Shown here: in pieces, positions 1 through 11,110 of the stretch
Position numbering within the stretch: the stretch's first letter is position 1
Layout: every line of letters starts with the position of its first letter
NCBI GenBank assembly: GCA_963169105.1
Contig: OY720637.1
Span: 35,955,925 to 36,019,924, forward strand
DNA length: 64,000 nt
From: Ceriagrion tenellum
Taxonomy: Eukaryota; Arthropoda; Insecta; Odonata; Coenagrionidae
Reading direction: 5' to 3'
Translations under genes and position numbers: made by a program
The notes under the pieces: generated by a model
What the model saw: the letters and a program-made list of their open reading frames with translations, nothing else
The model's database searches: none
Told to the model about the DNA's origin: nothing

Positions 1-197
1 CTCTTAACGAAAGGCGCCAAGGGGACCACGGCTTAACGTCTCATCCGACAGACGGAGTAATGCACTTGTAGTACTTTCCACATGACACTCGAGTAGGGAT
101 CGTATTTCCTCTGAAAAACATCCTCCTCTTCAGGGATTTGAACACAGGCCGTCCGTATGGTTAGCCAGTACTTTAGCCACCAAACCAACCCGATCCC
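1..197 (-). mobile_element. tRNA-derived SINE, family S1, cut by the window edge
   Basis: Read on the minus strand, this starts with a tRNA-like head near 197: an A-box-like segment around 159-175 and a B box (GGTTCAAATCC-like, decayed to TGTTCAAATCC) near 133-143. A central segment follows, shared with the copies at 5281-5475 and 28494-28830, including a stretch reading GGATGAGACGTTAA on the minus strand. The 3' part runs off the left edge. The copy is diverged from the 28494-28830 copy by scattered substitutions. SINEs of this type are non-autonomous RNA polymerase III transcripts mobilised by LINE machinery. Confidence 0.85.
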
Positions 198-898
198 CTT
201 TTTTAGTGGAACCGTCATTGGTCGCTTAATACAGGTTTCGATGTATATGGAGATTTAAAATCAGAAGGAGCTCCATTTCGAAGAATTTTTGGCTGCGTAC
301 AAAAATATCATTATTCATTCAATTGCGGTTTTATTATGAATTGAAATGTTTGGTGATAGGCGGAAATCTGACTTAAAGGTGCGGCATAATGCAACATTTT
401 GTGTTGTGGTCTTGTGAACCGGCGTGCGCTGCGTATTTGAAAGCCCACTCAAACACAGTAAATGAATCAGATTTGGCGATCGTACGCATTTCGTTTCACA
501 TTACTCCGATTTTTTCGATCATATTTTTACTGATCTAAACCCGATGTCCACTAAAATACAAAAATTCACGCCGGAACGAGTTTGAAGGCGTCGTGTAGCG
601 CACGAATGCCGAGTGATGTCGTTCCCAAAACATGCTGTCGGAAAAAATATGATCTTTTTGAGAGAAGTGTTCTCATGGCGTACCAGAAGCGCACAGGGGT
701 ATAGCGCCTGATTTCGGTGTCTGCCTCAACATCCAGACGTTTTCGATTAATTCAAATGTCGCTGCAACATCACCTTTTCCCTGCACATTCACAAAACCTC
801 AAAGTCGTTCCTCCTAATGCTCCGCTCTTCCTTTAAGGCGTTCATTTTTTTTCTTTCGTCCTTCCCCTTCCGAGTTCGTGTCTAGCGCGCCGCACAGC
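198..898. other. No recognisable feature
   Basis: Mostly AT-rich unique-looking DNA, with a slightly CpG-richer part at about 560-720. No repeat of this window matches it and no long reading frame crosses it. Confidence 0.5.
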
Positions 899-1300
899 TC
901 AACGCATCAGCGCTCGCGAAAGGAGTATGAGAATTTTCGAGGGGTGCACGCCTGCCGCTCCTTCTCCCTTCCTCCTCCTTCTGAAGAAGCCTCTATCTCG
1001 TTTTCTGTGTATATTTTTTCCTACGTTGGCTGAGCGAGGAAGGAAGAGAGCATCTAGATCTTCGCCCCCGGAGTCATGTGCTTGCGCCGCCGTCGGAGAA
1101 ATGGATGGAAAAGGTGGTAGTGGGGCACCTAGGCGATATCTACCTGCCAAGTGGAGGGAAATGCCTCCTCGGAGCTTTACCTACCGGCGAGGGAGTTATC
1201 CAAAGAAGCGCCCCGCGCAGGACGTGCGGAATGGAGAATAAAGGGGCCAAAAAGAGATCCGTTTGCGGTGCCGAGTTGATAGCGTGGCCTTAAATATTTG
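899..1300. other. CpG-containing GC-rich patch
   Basis: Base composition jumps to GC-rich with many CpG dinucleotides. A pyrimidine-rich block (about 950-1010, + strand) leads into mixed GC sequence. Overlapping frames on both strands (up to 104 aa) are low-complexity and look like products of composition rather than genes. Confidence 0.5.
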
Positions 1301-1974
1301 AGGGGAAATCCACGTGAGTGAGGGTGAACCCTCAATTTGGGTCATTATCTTCCCGTACGTCGTCTTCATAAGTCTATGTTGCTGGCTTAAATGGAATAAT
1401 GTGATATTATGTTCCTCGGCGGTTTTTAGTAAACCGACCGGAACTCTCATCTTTCCCTTGCCGTTGTTATCAAGATATAATGTTGTTTCATTCCCTGTGT
1501 GACTCTACCAAGAGCAGTGTAATTACTCCTGCTAAACCGTCCTGAGTGGAAAACTAGTGGATCGTGCAAAATGACTCGCTACTAGCTAACTTTAGTTCAT
1601 TCAAAGATCTTCTAGAAATTGCATATTGAAGCTCTCTATTCCATTGAATACCAAAATCTTCATATTTAATGAATTTGTGCTGGTATCGAATATAAAAGAG
1701 CTCCCCACGCTTTTCGTTGTGGTGTTGTCATTGTGTGGCTAATTTCCTTGAATTTAATTATTTCCAGTACTTGGCTAAACATTCATTTACTTGTGAGAAT
1801 GTAAATTTTTGAATTTTTAGTAATGTTAAGATATTCTTTTTTTAGATTTTTTAATAATGTTTTTAGAAAAGCATACTTAATTTTTTTAAAGTCTTTTATT
1901 TTCAAATTATTCGCCCATTATTGCACTCCTTGATACTTAGCCCTTGTCGAACGACCACCCCTATTTAAAAGAAA
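1301..1974. other. No recognisable feature
   Basis: AT-rich from about 1620 onwards, with T-runs near 1840-1900. No repeat or exon-like structure noticed. Confidence 0.5.
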
Positions 1975-2170
1975 TGTATTCTACCGGTAAAGGTAGGCTT
2001 TGTAGAATGTAAAAGACTCTTCTCCCAGTTTTCTACACGTTCCGGGATATATCTTCCACTAGTATATCCTTTGTCGCCTCGGAGTATGATCTACCTTTCT
2101 TCATCCCGTCCATGAAACCTATTCTCCTACTTCCCCTTTCCCGCTTGCCCAACATCCTTCCCTCAATACG
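1975..2170 (-). mobile_element. LINE family L1r (RTE/CFDP2-like), 3' tail
   Basis: Minus-strand 3' end of the commonest LINE family here. It holds the terminal TACCGGTAGAATA-type 3' UTR, the end of the ORF (the conserved block around GRMLGKRGRGRKRI, then a Met-Asp-Gly-Met-Lys-Lys-Gly-Arg block) and stops at 2170, where the sequence turns into a module shared with 25781-26025. Frameshifts and stops make it a relic. The family is recognised because about 15 copies in this window share the same tail. Confidence 0.85.
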
Positions 2171-2407
2171 AATTGAAAAGTGTTTTCGCTGTAATATATC
2201 TAAAAACTCAGGCTACTCTCGTACGCTGAATAATTGATGTAACGGGGAGAGAAATATCAGGAGAGGCGATCCGTTCAGAACGTATAGAATGTAGAATATT
2301 GATGCGAAAAATTTTGCTTGTGTTGCATAATTAATATTAGGATGTTAATTAAATAACTAGGGATACAGTTTGGCCCAGTGGTTGCGCGTTCGACTTTCAA
2401 TCCGAGG
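2171..2407 (+). repeat. Module shared with 25781-26025, ending in a tRNA-like half
   Basis: About 235 bp nearly identical (by eye about 95%) to the reverse complement of 25781-26025. On the + strand its right end, about 2365-2407, reads like the 5' half of a tRNA: A-box-like TGGCCCAGTGG followed by a degenerate anticodon-arm region. No clear B box follows (2400-2425 is decayed). Its left end abuts the LINE tail at the same nucleotide in both copies, so the LINE/module junction was copied or duplicated as a unit. Confidence 0.75.
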
Positions 2408-3411
2408 GTCACATGTGAGATACCCGGTAAAGGAAATAAATCCCTCGAATTTTGTATCCATCTCCTCTCAGCGCCCCACTTTTGAGTGGCTGCTATCTCC
2501 ATACTAGGCAATGATGGAGCAGATGAAGGTGATAGGACCGGTATGAACAGCCACAGCTTTGGGCGAGTGTTAAGTTTACGGAATCGGCCGTGGTACTGCG
2601 ATGTGGAAGACAACGGGCTATTACCGCTTAGCTAGAGTACTAGAGTATGCAACCTTGCATTCTAACACTCAATGAGTGAATGGCATTCCTCCTGGTAAAT
2701 CATTTCGGGGGTAAAATAGTCCCCCAATCGGATGGTCGGGGTCGACTGGGAGGGGGATACATTTGTCAGGAAGAACAATGCACTTAATAGAAAAATACAC
2801 GTGAGCTCGAAGAAGCCGTTGTTAAGCCATCGCCTTCTGCGCGTTAAATTTTTGGGACTGTGAACATACAGTTACGACTTTCACGGGTTCGTGAAATAAC
2901 ACACAACTTGGCGCATATGCAACAAGGGTTGAAATTCGCCATTAAATTAATCATTTGACTTGACCGGTATTCCTACTCGGATATCCCAATTGCCGGCCAG
3001 GTGTGATGGCCAGGGTTAAATGCCATGATTGGAAAGAAAATACTCAACTTTGCGACAGTACGAACCACTCCACGTCCTAGTTATTTACGTTCAACACTGC
3101 TCAGCAACTCCACCTAACGATCGCATGTTTAATTACATTCATCTTCATGTTAATTTACCTACATTGCCACTATTTACGTATGTATTCATTCATTTATCAC
3201 TTCATGTCAGTTACTTTATCATTCATATCTCTTCTCCTGGAGCTATGTTCATCTTCTTAGGCGACTCGTTAAAATACCATAAAATAAAAGCGCTTTGTCG
3301 TTCTGTGATGCAAATTTTGACCTCGCCAATACCTAAACGGCGTTCAGTTGATGAAACCAGTCCTTGAAAAAATTGTACGAACTAAGCATTCATTAGCATT
3401 ACTCTTAAAAT
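2408..3411. other. Flank of the tRNA-like module, then no recognisable feature
   Basis: The first roughly 60 bp may continue the tRNA-derived unit (GTGAGATACCC at 2417-2427 could be a ruined B box). The rest is unassigned. A 112-codon frame at 3029-3367 is tyrosine/histidine-rich and has no recognised domain. Confidence 0.4.
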
Positions 3412-3737
3412 GTGTGCATTCATGTTTCTCGTGAATGCAAGAGGTGAAAATGAACTTGATTTATGCACTGCTGTTATTTGCGAAATCCGGTAATTGAAAT
3501 GGAAAACGTCATTTATCGTGCACAAGCTTTAAAGGTTCGGTGAATCCCCGTCATGTCCCGAATTCCTGTGGAATATTAATTCCTGGATACGTTCGAACGA
3601 AGCTCAAGTTGTTTATTCACGTGAAAGTGATTTTGAAGGCTTGGAACATTGGTTAATATATGGTTATTTTGCTAACAGGGGCATTCCTCATATGATACGA
3701 TTCATTTCTCTGTTTTTTCTGAGAATGTTGGTAACAT
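3412..3737 (+). repeat. Dispersed repeat D1, copy 1
   Basis: About 325 bp aligns by eye with 7064-7382 in the same orientation. Shared landmarks include TTCTCGTGAATGCAAG near the left end, GGAAAACGTCATTTATCGTG in the middle and GAATTCCTGTGGAA further right. Similarity fades towards the right end. No coding potential, TIR or poly-A tail seen. It could be an old transposon relic or an old local duplication. Confidence 0.75.
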
Positions 3738-3885
3738 GACAGAATTATTGCTCAATGCTACCTGATGTTTTTCGCATAGTTTCGACGAAGTTCATGCAGT
3801 GGTGGGTGAAAATAGAAGCCTGCAGAAGGGAATGAGGAAAATTCAGGGGAGATGAATAGAGCAGATAATTAGGGAAGTCCGTTAA

Positions 3886-4869
3886 TTACGTGAGGCGATT
3901 TTTCGACCACCCCTCCCCCCTTGGTGAGATGTCGTGAGATTTGGCTCGACCCCCTCCCCATAATCTCACGTGAGATTTTTCAAAATGCGTATTTTTAGTG
4001 TAAATATGTCACTCTGTGCTTGATTGCGTTGGATTTATTAAAAAAAACATAATTTGCTTAATAATTTTTATCTATGACTAGTATTTAATACTACTAATGG
4101 CCGGTTGCAAGAAAATTTAGTTATGGAATCAATAGTTATGAGATCCATAAAGTTATAGAACTCATAAATATATTCGGGTTGCAGGAACACATCTATTAGT
4201 TACTTAACTATTTGCCAATAGTTACTAGCTTCGAATATTTGATCTGATCTTCCACCGCCGGATAAAAGTTACGAAAGTTTAGTCTGTGAATAATTGATAA
4301 TGCACATTATAATTAGTCAGTAAGAGTAAACAAACTGGTAATTTGTCTTAGAACAACTCTTTAATCAAATAATTAAGTCTCCAAGCGGTTCGTTGCGCAT
4401 CCGCCATCTTGTCTACTTATGGAACTCATTACTCCATGCCATAAGTTATCAGACCAATTAATTTATTGAATGTTTGTGCAACACTTATTGAATGGTTTCC
4501 ATGGCTTATGGGTCCCATAACTTTATGGAATACATATGTTACGTTCGTGCAACTGGCTATAAGAACGGCTCGTACGCCGCGCCGCAGCGTTCGACGAGCC
4601 ACGCGTTTGGCTGTCCGGTGGCGGATAAACAATCGAGGGGCTACTGTGTGGCGTTCCCATAACCGCGATAAATATTATTGTGTAGGATTTAGCCATATTG
4701 AAGTGGAGAAACATGTTTTACATAATTTAACCCAGTTTTCTCGCAATTTTACACTGCTTCTTGCGGAAAAAAATTACGTGATATTTTGCCGAGACCCCCC
4801 CTCTCCCCCACGTGAGATTGGGTGAGATTTGGCTCGACCCCCTCCCCCCCCCCAAAACGCCTCACGTAA
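3886..4869. mobile_element. TIR element with TTAA target site (piggyBac/Kolobok-like, non-autonomous)
   Basis: A perfect 12-bp terminal inverted repeat, TTACGTGAGGCG at 3886-3897 and its reverse complement at 4858-4869, is flanked on both sides by TTAA (3882-3885 and 4870-4873). Both subterminal regions carry GTGAGATTTGGCTCGACCCC in the same orientation. No transposase reading frame is present. A second MITE is nested inside at 4098-4559. TTAA duplication is typical of piggyBac and Kolobok; the superfamily is inferred from this alone. Confidence 0.6.
4098..4559 (+). mobile_element. Harbinger-like MITE H1, copy A (nested)
   Basis: A 462-bp element with imperfect TIRs (TGGCCGGTTGCAAGAA at the left; TTCGTGCAACTGGCTA at the right) and a flanking TAA on both sides (4095-4097, 4560-4562). 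A second copy lies inverted at 49498-49953, flanked by TTA. TWA duplications fit the PIF/Harbinger superfamily. The interior has repeated short blocks around CATAAAGTTATGG/AC but no transposase. Confidence 0.8.
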
Positions 4870-5280
4870 TTAATGGTCGCCCCCGAATGATGATGATTGT
4901 GACAGAAGGGAGGGTTTGGGATAAGCATGGAAGAGGGAGGAGGATAAGTATTCCTGGATGGGATGAAGAGAGACCCGGAGAATACCAAGTTGAAGGAAGA
5001 AAAACAGTATGAGGGTGAAGATGATTGAGACTCTGATAAATTAGTCGAGGTAATTTTCTTTCTATGTAAGCCTACCGCAACCGGTAGAGTGCTCTATTAA
5101 TAACCAATAATTAATTACTCGAAAGAGCGTTCTTCATTTAAAATTAGGACTATCTGGTTCGATAAGAATACTCAAAGATTGGTGCTGACCATCCTATCGA
5201 GGGTGAGATCCGTTATTAGTTAACTGTGGTGGTTTGTTTAGGTGGACAAAAGGTAAGAGCTGGAAGGGTTTGGAATGGAT
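4870..5280. other. Mostly unassigned; possible LINE relic at 4897-5000
   Basis: The + frame around 4897-5000 contains GRVWDKHGRGRRIS, which resembles the GRMLGKRGRGRKRI block of the L1r LINE tail but without the rest of the tail, so the match may be chance. The remainder is AT-rich with no feature seen. Confidence 0.3.
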
Positions 5281-5475
5281 ATTTGGGGAGGCGACCGACA
5301 AATAAGGTCATTTGAGCCGTAGGGGACGGGTAAGAAGGAAGGGTGGAGAGAAACCCGGCGTCGGCATTAGCCTGCTCCTAACGAAAGGCGCCAAGGGGAC
5401 CGCAGTTTAACGTCTCATCCGACCGACGGAATGACACTCTTAAAATAATCTTTCTCCGTGAAACATGCCTATTAC
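5281..5475 (-). mobile_element. tRNA-derived SINE S1, internally deleted fragment
   Basis: Matches the 3' and central parts of the full-length S1 copy at 28494-28830 (shared GGGGAGGCGACCGACA, CGGCGTCGGCATTAGCCTGC and AACGAAAGGCGCCAAGGGGA). A deletion near 5428 removes part of the region between the centre and the head, and the tRNA-like head is missing. Confidence 0.8.
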
Positions 5476-5639
5476 TCCGTTGTCTCTGGCGGGACACTAT
5501 GGGATTTACTTTACATTGTAAATGATTACATGACGTAGTTATTCCACGTAAATTTATTTCAAGACCCCCTGGGTTCCGACATAGATCGTTATCATCAGGT
5601 ACAGATACCACAGGAGATGAAGAATATATAGTGTCAATC

Positions 5640-5779
5640 AAACTTGCTGTCCCCGGTGACGACGGGGTGAAGTCTTCGTCTGCTAAACTGAGGGACGCGG
5701 GTTCGAATTCCGCCTGGGTGGAATTAACACCACTCAGGCATGGGTGTTATTGTTCGTCTGATATTGTTGTTGTTATTCA
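5640..5779 (+). mobile_element. Second tRNA-derived SINE-like unit
   Basis: Contains a good tRNA T-arm: stem GCGGG/TCCGC around the loop TTCGAAT near 5697-5713, which is also a B box. Upstream sequence (5655-5695) is compatible with a decayed tRNA head but the A box is weak. The unit ends in a (TTG)n-like stretch at 5762-5777, directly before a LINE tail. No second copy was seen in this window. Confidence 0.45.
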
Positions 5780-5780
5780 C

Positions 5781-6095
5781 CAGGAAGTGCTTGAGATGGT
5801 GGGCGAGGAAAGGAGACTTCTGAATGAAATTCGAGATCGGCAGAGTAGGTGGCTGGAAGAAGTAATACACGGCCATTGGTTTCTCAAGAGTGTGATTGAG
5901 GGAAGGATGTTGGGCAAGCGGGGAAGGGGAAGAGAGAGAACAGGTTTCATGGACAGGATGAAGAAGGGCAGATCGTATACTGAGGCGAAAAAGGATATAC
6001 TAGAGCGAGATAGGCCCATAAAAGTGTAGAAAACCGGGTGGAGATTCTATGAAGTACAACAGAACCTACTTTAACCAGTAGGGTACGTTTTAAAA
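5781..6095 (+). mobile_element. LINE L1r 3' tail
   Basis: The + frame from 5781 reads through the family's C-terminal blocks (EVLEMVGEERRLLNEIRDRQ, then GRMLGKRGRGRERTGFMDRM) to a stop just after 6025, followed by the usual 3' UTR ending near 6095. The frame is still open over about 80 codons, so this is one of the better-preserved tails. 5'-truncated: no reverse-transcriptase core. Confidence 0.9.
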
Positions 6096-6310
6096 AACTG
6101 TTAAAGTTTAAACAATAATTAATTTGCAAACGAGAAAATAAGTACAATTTAGCCCATGAGGACACGTGAACCGACTTTAACTAAAGACCGGACTGGACTG
6201 AATTTTTAAAAGTCATGCATGAGTGTAGCATGGGCCAATAATAAAAACAAAAGAGTTCAGATAATAAAACTGATGAGCAAATCTACCGCCACTCTGCAGT
6301 GTCACTACTG

Positions 6311-6399
6311 TAAAGTGCACTTCAGAGTCATCTACATGCCGCCACAACAACTACTTGATAATTGTTTATGGCGGCATGTAGATGACTCTGGTGCACTTA
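6311..6399. repeat. Short hairpin (inverted repeat, about 31-34 bp arms)
   Basis: The left arm 6311-6343 and right arm 6369-6399 are reverse complements apart from a small bulge (core GAGTCATCTACATGCCGCC). The loop is about 25 nt. The size resembles a microRNA precursor or a very short fold-back element; nothing in the flanks decides between them. Confidence 0.8.
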
Positions 6400-7063
6400 T
6401 GCTTCAACAAAAATTATGTTTTTACTGGTTGGAAACAAGTCACGGATATTCTGCCTGTGGCTTTCTTGATATGGTTCTGCTTCTTGATTATTTTACGTAC
6501 AAAAAATATTAATGATTTTTCATTGATATAGAGTTGATTACACATTGTGTTTGAATACTGTCTAAATAGAATAATGGAATTCGCAGTTTCTATTGATATC
6601 TTGCTAGCAGTTCATTTAATTGCCTTTTGATTGGATTAACTTCTGCGCCTTTTACCGGAACCTTAAAGTTGAAATCGTTTTTCGAAATAATCATCTTTCA
6701 CGCGACGATACTCGGTAAAGCGATATAGGAACGTTATAACTTCACGCTTTGAATATTTTCTCACTGTACTGTTTACAATAAAGTAGTAGATTACAAGGTT
6801 ATATGATTGTTTATTATCATCGCCCATCGACTTAAGAATGAATTATGGATTCACTGGCTGCCTCGTTCTCCGATGTGGAATTTCGCATTTCAACATGCAT
6901 TTATATAATACACGGAGTGCGGGATTTATGCCTGGATAATGCCCTAAGTTGCATTAATCCAGAGGATCTTTAATAAATAACCTGCTATGCCGCTGCAGAA
7001 GAAAAATATCGATTTTTAGTCTTATCTCCGATCGCATCTGCGTGTTTTCCGAGCGAATATCCG
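6400..7063. other. No recognisable feature
   Basis: AT-rich, unique within the window. Confidence 0.5.
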
Positions 7064-7382
7064 CATTCATTTTTCTCGTGAATGCAAGTAGTGTCAATGT
7101 ACTTGATTTATGCTCTGATATTATTTGCAAAATACGCTAAATGAAATGGAAAACGTCATTTATCGTGCACCAGCTTTGAAGGTTCGGTAAAGCCCCGTCA
7201 TGTCACCGAATTCCTGTGGAAAATTAATTCCTAGATTCGTACGCCAGGAGCTCGAGTTATTTATTTTCGTGACATTGATTTTGAAAGCAAGGGAACATTG
7301 TTTAATATATCGTTCATCTGTTAACTCGGATATCCCTCCTATTAGACGGTTTCTTTTTTTGTAATTTTACGGCTGTCGGTAA
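7064..7382 (+). repeat. Dispersed repeat D1, copy 2
   Basis: Same-strand partner of 3412-3737, about 3.65 kb downstream, with small indels and scattered substitutions. The similarity persists weakly to the shared GGTAAC near 7378. Confidence 0.75.
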
Positions 7383-8440
7383 CTTTCTCCGCGAATCCAA
7401 TCGTAGAGTTCGGTGTGTTGGGTAAAGTATTTACTCATCACAATGGGTCCTATTTTGTTCCACGGTATTGTTGTAAACTATTCTTCTTAAGGAATCATCG
7501 CTTGGGTGCACGTGGGAGAGCTTTCCAGGTGATCTACTCTGTCCAATACAAGCCACACTTGGTAACTTTGAATAAATTCAACAGATTCGGTTTTAATATG
7601 GTAAAAGTTTGTCATAAGGGGAAGAGCAATCTCATTTTTCCACAGTTTTTGGATCGAAACGACTACACGTTTCGAAGCCCAATGGACCGGTCCTAGGCAC
7701 CGAGAAAAACGAGGCATCACATTTTAAGGGTTGGAATGTGTGATGTTTCCTATACCCACTCCTCCTTTCATCTCACATTATGAACGTCGATGCCATATTT
7801 TGAAAAACTCAGATTGCTAAAAATACGAAATAAGCGCTTACTTAATAAGGTAACATTCATGTGCAAGTTACAGATCTTCCCACATATTTACACCGGAAAG
7901 TACAATACAATGCTAGAACATATAAACGTCGAACACGCCGCGTGGGAAAACGTAATACGCCACGCTGTCGAACATCTTTATACGGTAGGTCTTTCCATGC
8001 CACCTCTTGCAAAGTATGGAATTGATTTTCAGAAGACGTAAAAAATCTGAAAATGCAAATAAATTTTAAAAGAGATATCCTGAAATATTACTTTTAATGA
8101 ACTAAACATAGTAAGTGATAGTAAGTGAACTAAAAATTGTGCTACTATGTACCAAATCTGATTTGTTTTTTTGTATTTTTATAATTTTGCCGTTTAAAAA
8201 AATATTGTGTCGGATTCTGTGATATTTAACAACATGGTCAACAGAGGGAAAGATGTTAGAAAAGCGGGGAGATCGTATCTTGTATATATGACCATTGTAA
8301 TATTTAATTGACTCTAACGATATGTATAATCATATTTGTTCATTAGGGACACTCATGTCCTGGAGTAATGAGTTAAATTTTCTATTCTATTCCTTTCAAC
8401 CGTATGAATGTGATGTCCTCTTTTTCTCGGTGTCGAGTAC
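7383..8440. other. Unassigned; two short frames
   Basis: Open frames on the + strand at 7415-7696 (93 codons) and 7790-8041 (83 codons) lie close together. Neither shows a recognisable domain, start context or splice boundary. AT-rich after 8040. Confidence 0.4.
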
Positions 8441-8474
8441 CTGATGATGACTCTGTGAGTCGAAACGCGTTGTA
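8441..8474 (+). ncRNA. Hammerhead-ribozyme-like core, isolated
   Basis: CTGATGA (8441-8447) is followed by a short hairpin (GACTC/GAGTC with a 3-nt loop), then GAAAC (8462-8466), a 5-nt spacer and GTA (8472-8474). This order is the type I hammerhead core with a minimal stem III, as in Penelope-like elements. One extra base sits before stem II, and stem I pairing around the core is absent, so self-cleavage is not predicted. No inverted partner arm was found nearby. Confidence 0.4.
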
Positions 8475-8499
8475 AATGATAATAAATATTTGCGGAAAA

Positions 8500-9464
8500 G
8501 TGGAATTGCTGTTCTAATTTCTTTACGAGTGTACGCTACTGTTAACACAGGGGTTTTTTAGAGCCCTCGATCGTTCCCCTGTTGTTAAGTTGCTTTTCAG
8601 TTTTTCTGTTCCTTAATGACTAAAATGATCTCAGCTATCTGTCCTCTCACCATATGATTTACCAATCTGAGTAAATAAACAGAGGTGGTCCAGTGAACAA
8701 TAAAAATTTTCACTGTTTTAGATGGATAGATAATTTATTAATGCTGCATAGAGTAATATGTATGAATAAATTTTGGAAACCCCTAATCCGAACCTGTGTT
8801 GCGGTTTCCTTTAATCATACCGTGGAATATATATGAAATATTGAAAAATATTATACATATATTTCCCGGAAAAGCAAGAAAAATACGGTGGTTTTAGTAC
8901 GGCAATTCAGTGAAGGGAACACTGACTGAGTACCCTGTCTCAATAAGTTTTATTTGATTTGCTGATCATGAATCTGATCGTTATTCCACTACAAGTAGCT
9001 TCAATTTTGAGATGAGTGTTGAGAGAAGTGGATGAGAAAACTCAGAGAATCAATTTTTTGTAATTGTACGTGCTATGTTTTTATGTGCAAAACAATTGTG
9101 GCATTTGGAAATAATTTCAAAGAGATTTCTATGACAGTATTCTCTCTGTATTGTATAGTCTAAGTCGAATTAATTTAATTTTGAAATGTATCTATTTAAT
9201 CACTCTCACCAGACACTGATTTGTTCGACTTAAATTGCATTTTTAATCTAAAGAGAATTTAATATTTACAATTTTCAGGTTGAATTTTATCAATTATTAC
9301 ATCCGATTTGTTAGGGCAAGGTACTCTTTCTTTCCTTCTTTTCTTTGCATAAAAATAGCCCACATTGTAAGATACGAAAGTTTACGAAAATTTGCGATAT
9401 TGGAAAATCTTATATCACTACTAGATTCAGATTTGAGGAATCCAGTTATGGCGCTTTAAAGTAG
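8500..9464. other. No recognisable feature
   Basis: AT-rich; small hairpins near 8820-8870 (TATATAT-rich) look compositional. Confidence 0.5.
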
Positions 9465-9775
9465 TGGGAGAAAGATAGTTCCCTAATCATAATAGAGACC
9501 ATATCCGATATATACGTTTTAATTTCACCAGCTGTGAGACACACGGAATAAATATTGCATTATTAATGGTGCAATAATATAGTTTTAAATGTCAGAAATT
9601 GTAATTACTCAAATGGAAGTATCTAAATATGTCTTTAACTTGACTCATTTTTTTCACGCGATACGTTTGAAACTCCATCGAAACGGAAGATTTATTATGA
9701 TCCCGGAGAATTCACTGCAGTGACAATATGATTAATTTTCAAAAGTAGTTGAGAAACACTCAAACTACACACTTG
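9465..9775 (-). repeat. Dispersed repeat D2, copy on the minus strand
   Basis: Its reverse complement aligns by eye with 13419-13740 and 16305-16620. Shared landmarks on the minus strand are GTGTAGTTTG near the start, CTCAACTA, the AATCATATTGTCAC region, a GTCAAGTTAAAGAC block, and TAGGGAACTATCTT near the end. Confidence 0.65.
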
Positions 9776-10639
9776 ATTTGATTGTTTACTTGTTGATTTT
9801 TTGACGAGATCTAGGTGATAGAAATTCCTCATTCGTTAAATAAGGTCCCTCTGGAGTGCATGCACGTACCATTTCCCTTGTAAAAGGGCTGGTATTTTCT
9901 AGCAAAAATCTCGGAAAGTAATGCGGTAAGGGGTTGAATTTTTGATGTCAAACGAAGGGTAATGTATTTTTCTTTAAAATGAGACCAGATTTATTGATTC
10001 CTAGGCAAAATGATATTTTGCTCAAACTACCTTAAATGTCAGCGCTCACGGGCATATTTCGCCGAATGAGCCTCTGTTACACTTATACTAAGGTGCGCTA
10101 GTGTGGAATCGACTTTCCCTTATGGAATTCGACCCTCGATTTATGCAGTGTGATTTTATTGTCCTCAGATTTAAATTTTTTAGAAATTATCCACCATTTG
10201 TAAGGTTTCCTATCGGATAAATATATAAGGACTAACGTGTACCAGTAGTTAAATACCGTGAATGGAGAGGTCAGTGGAAAGCTTTATGAGGATGAGCGTC
10301 CTTTACTTACATAGTATGTTGTGGAGGAAAAATATTTGTCAAACCATCCAGTTACATAAATAAATAAGGGAATGAACAAAGAATTATATGTTCGTGAATA
10401 TATATAGCCTGTGTGTGTTTGCATATCTTGGACGTTCATTTCCTGAAAACAAACATTATGTAGCACGGGAAATGTTGAGCCTTATCGCGTCAATGCACTG
10501 ATACGCCCTTCGGCGGAGAAATAAACCCAGGGATTTCCGAGCTTTATACTTCGACGCGTGCGGGAGAGCGACGAATAAAGGAATGAGGGAAATAAATAAG
10601 CGCATGAGTGAGGGTATAATATAATAAAAAAAATATATA
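9776..10639. other. No recognisable feature
   Basis: AT-rich. A 60-codon minus-strand frame at 10284-10466 has no recognised similarity. Confidence 0.5.
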
Positions 10640-11110
10640 TATGAATGTTTTCGGCGCGACCTCCTTCCTTTACTCGTGCCTGTCTTTCTCTCAGTCTCTC
10701 TCCATCATTCGCTCCTCCCCTCTTGAAATCTCCGTTCTCCACACAGCTTCCCTTTTCCTTTTCGACCCCATCTCCGTTCCACCCCCTCGCGCCCATGGCC
10801 ATAATTCAAGGGATTAAATCCTGGCTAACGATGACACCACCGTTATCCAGAGGCGACGCCACCCCGTGGACACGGACGCAATTACCACAAGCGCACACGT
10901 CCGCGCAGACGCCAGCGCGAGGCTACGAACACAAGTGGGGCTCTGGCCGGCTAATCGCTTCCGCCTCTCCGCGGCCATCGACGGGTCTTACGCTACAGGG
11001 GGAGTGTGGGAACGAGCGGGTGGGGGCGGGGGAGGTGGGGAAGACCAGACGGGATCGGGGGTGGGACTTGGACAGCAGTGGGAAGTGGCATGGAATCGAA
11101 TAGGGGCTTT
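10640..11110. other. GC-rich patch, pyrimidine block then G-rich block
   Basis: 10665-10800 is almost pure C/T on the + strand. 10985-11070 is G-rich. The + strand frame of 152 codons across it is serine/proline-rich low complexity and mirrors the composition. Confidence 0.5.

Noticed and set aside
8441..8474. Active self-cleaving hammerhead
   Set aside because: Stem I bases flanking the core are not complementary and stem II has an extra base, so only a hammerhead-like core is claimed.
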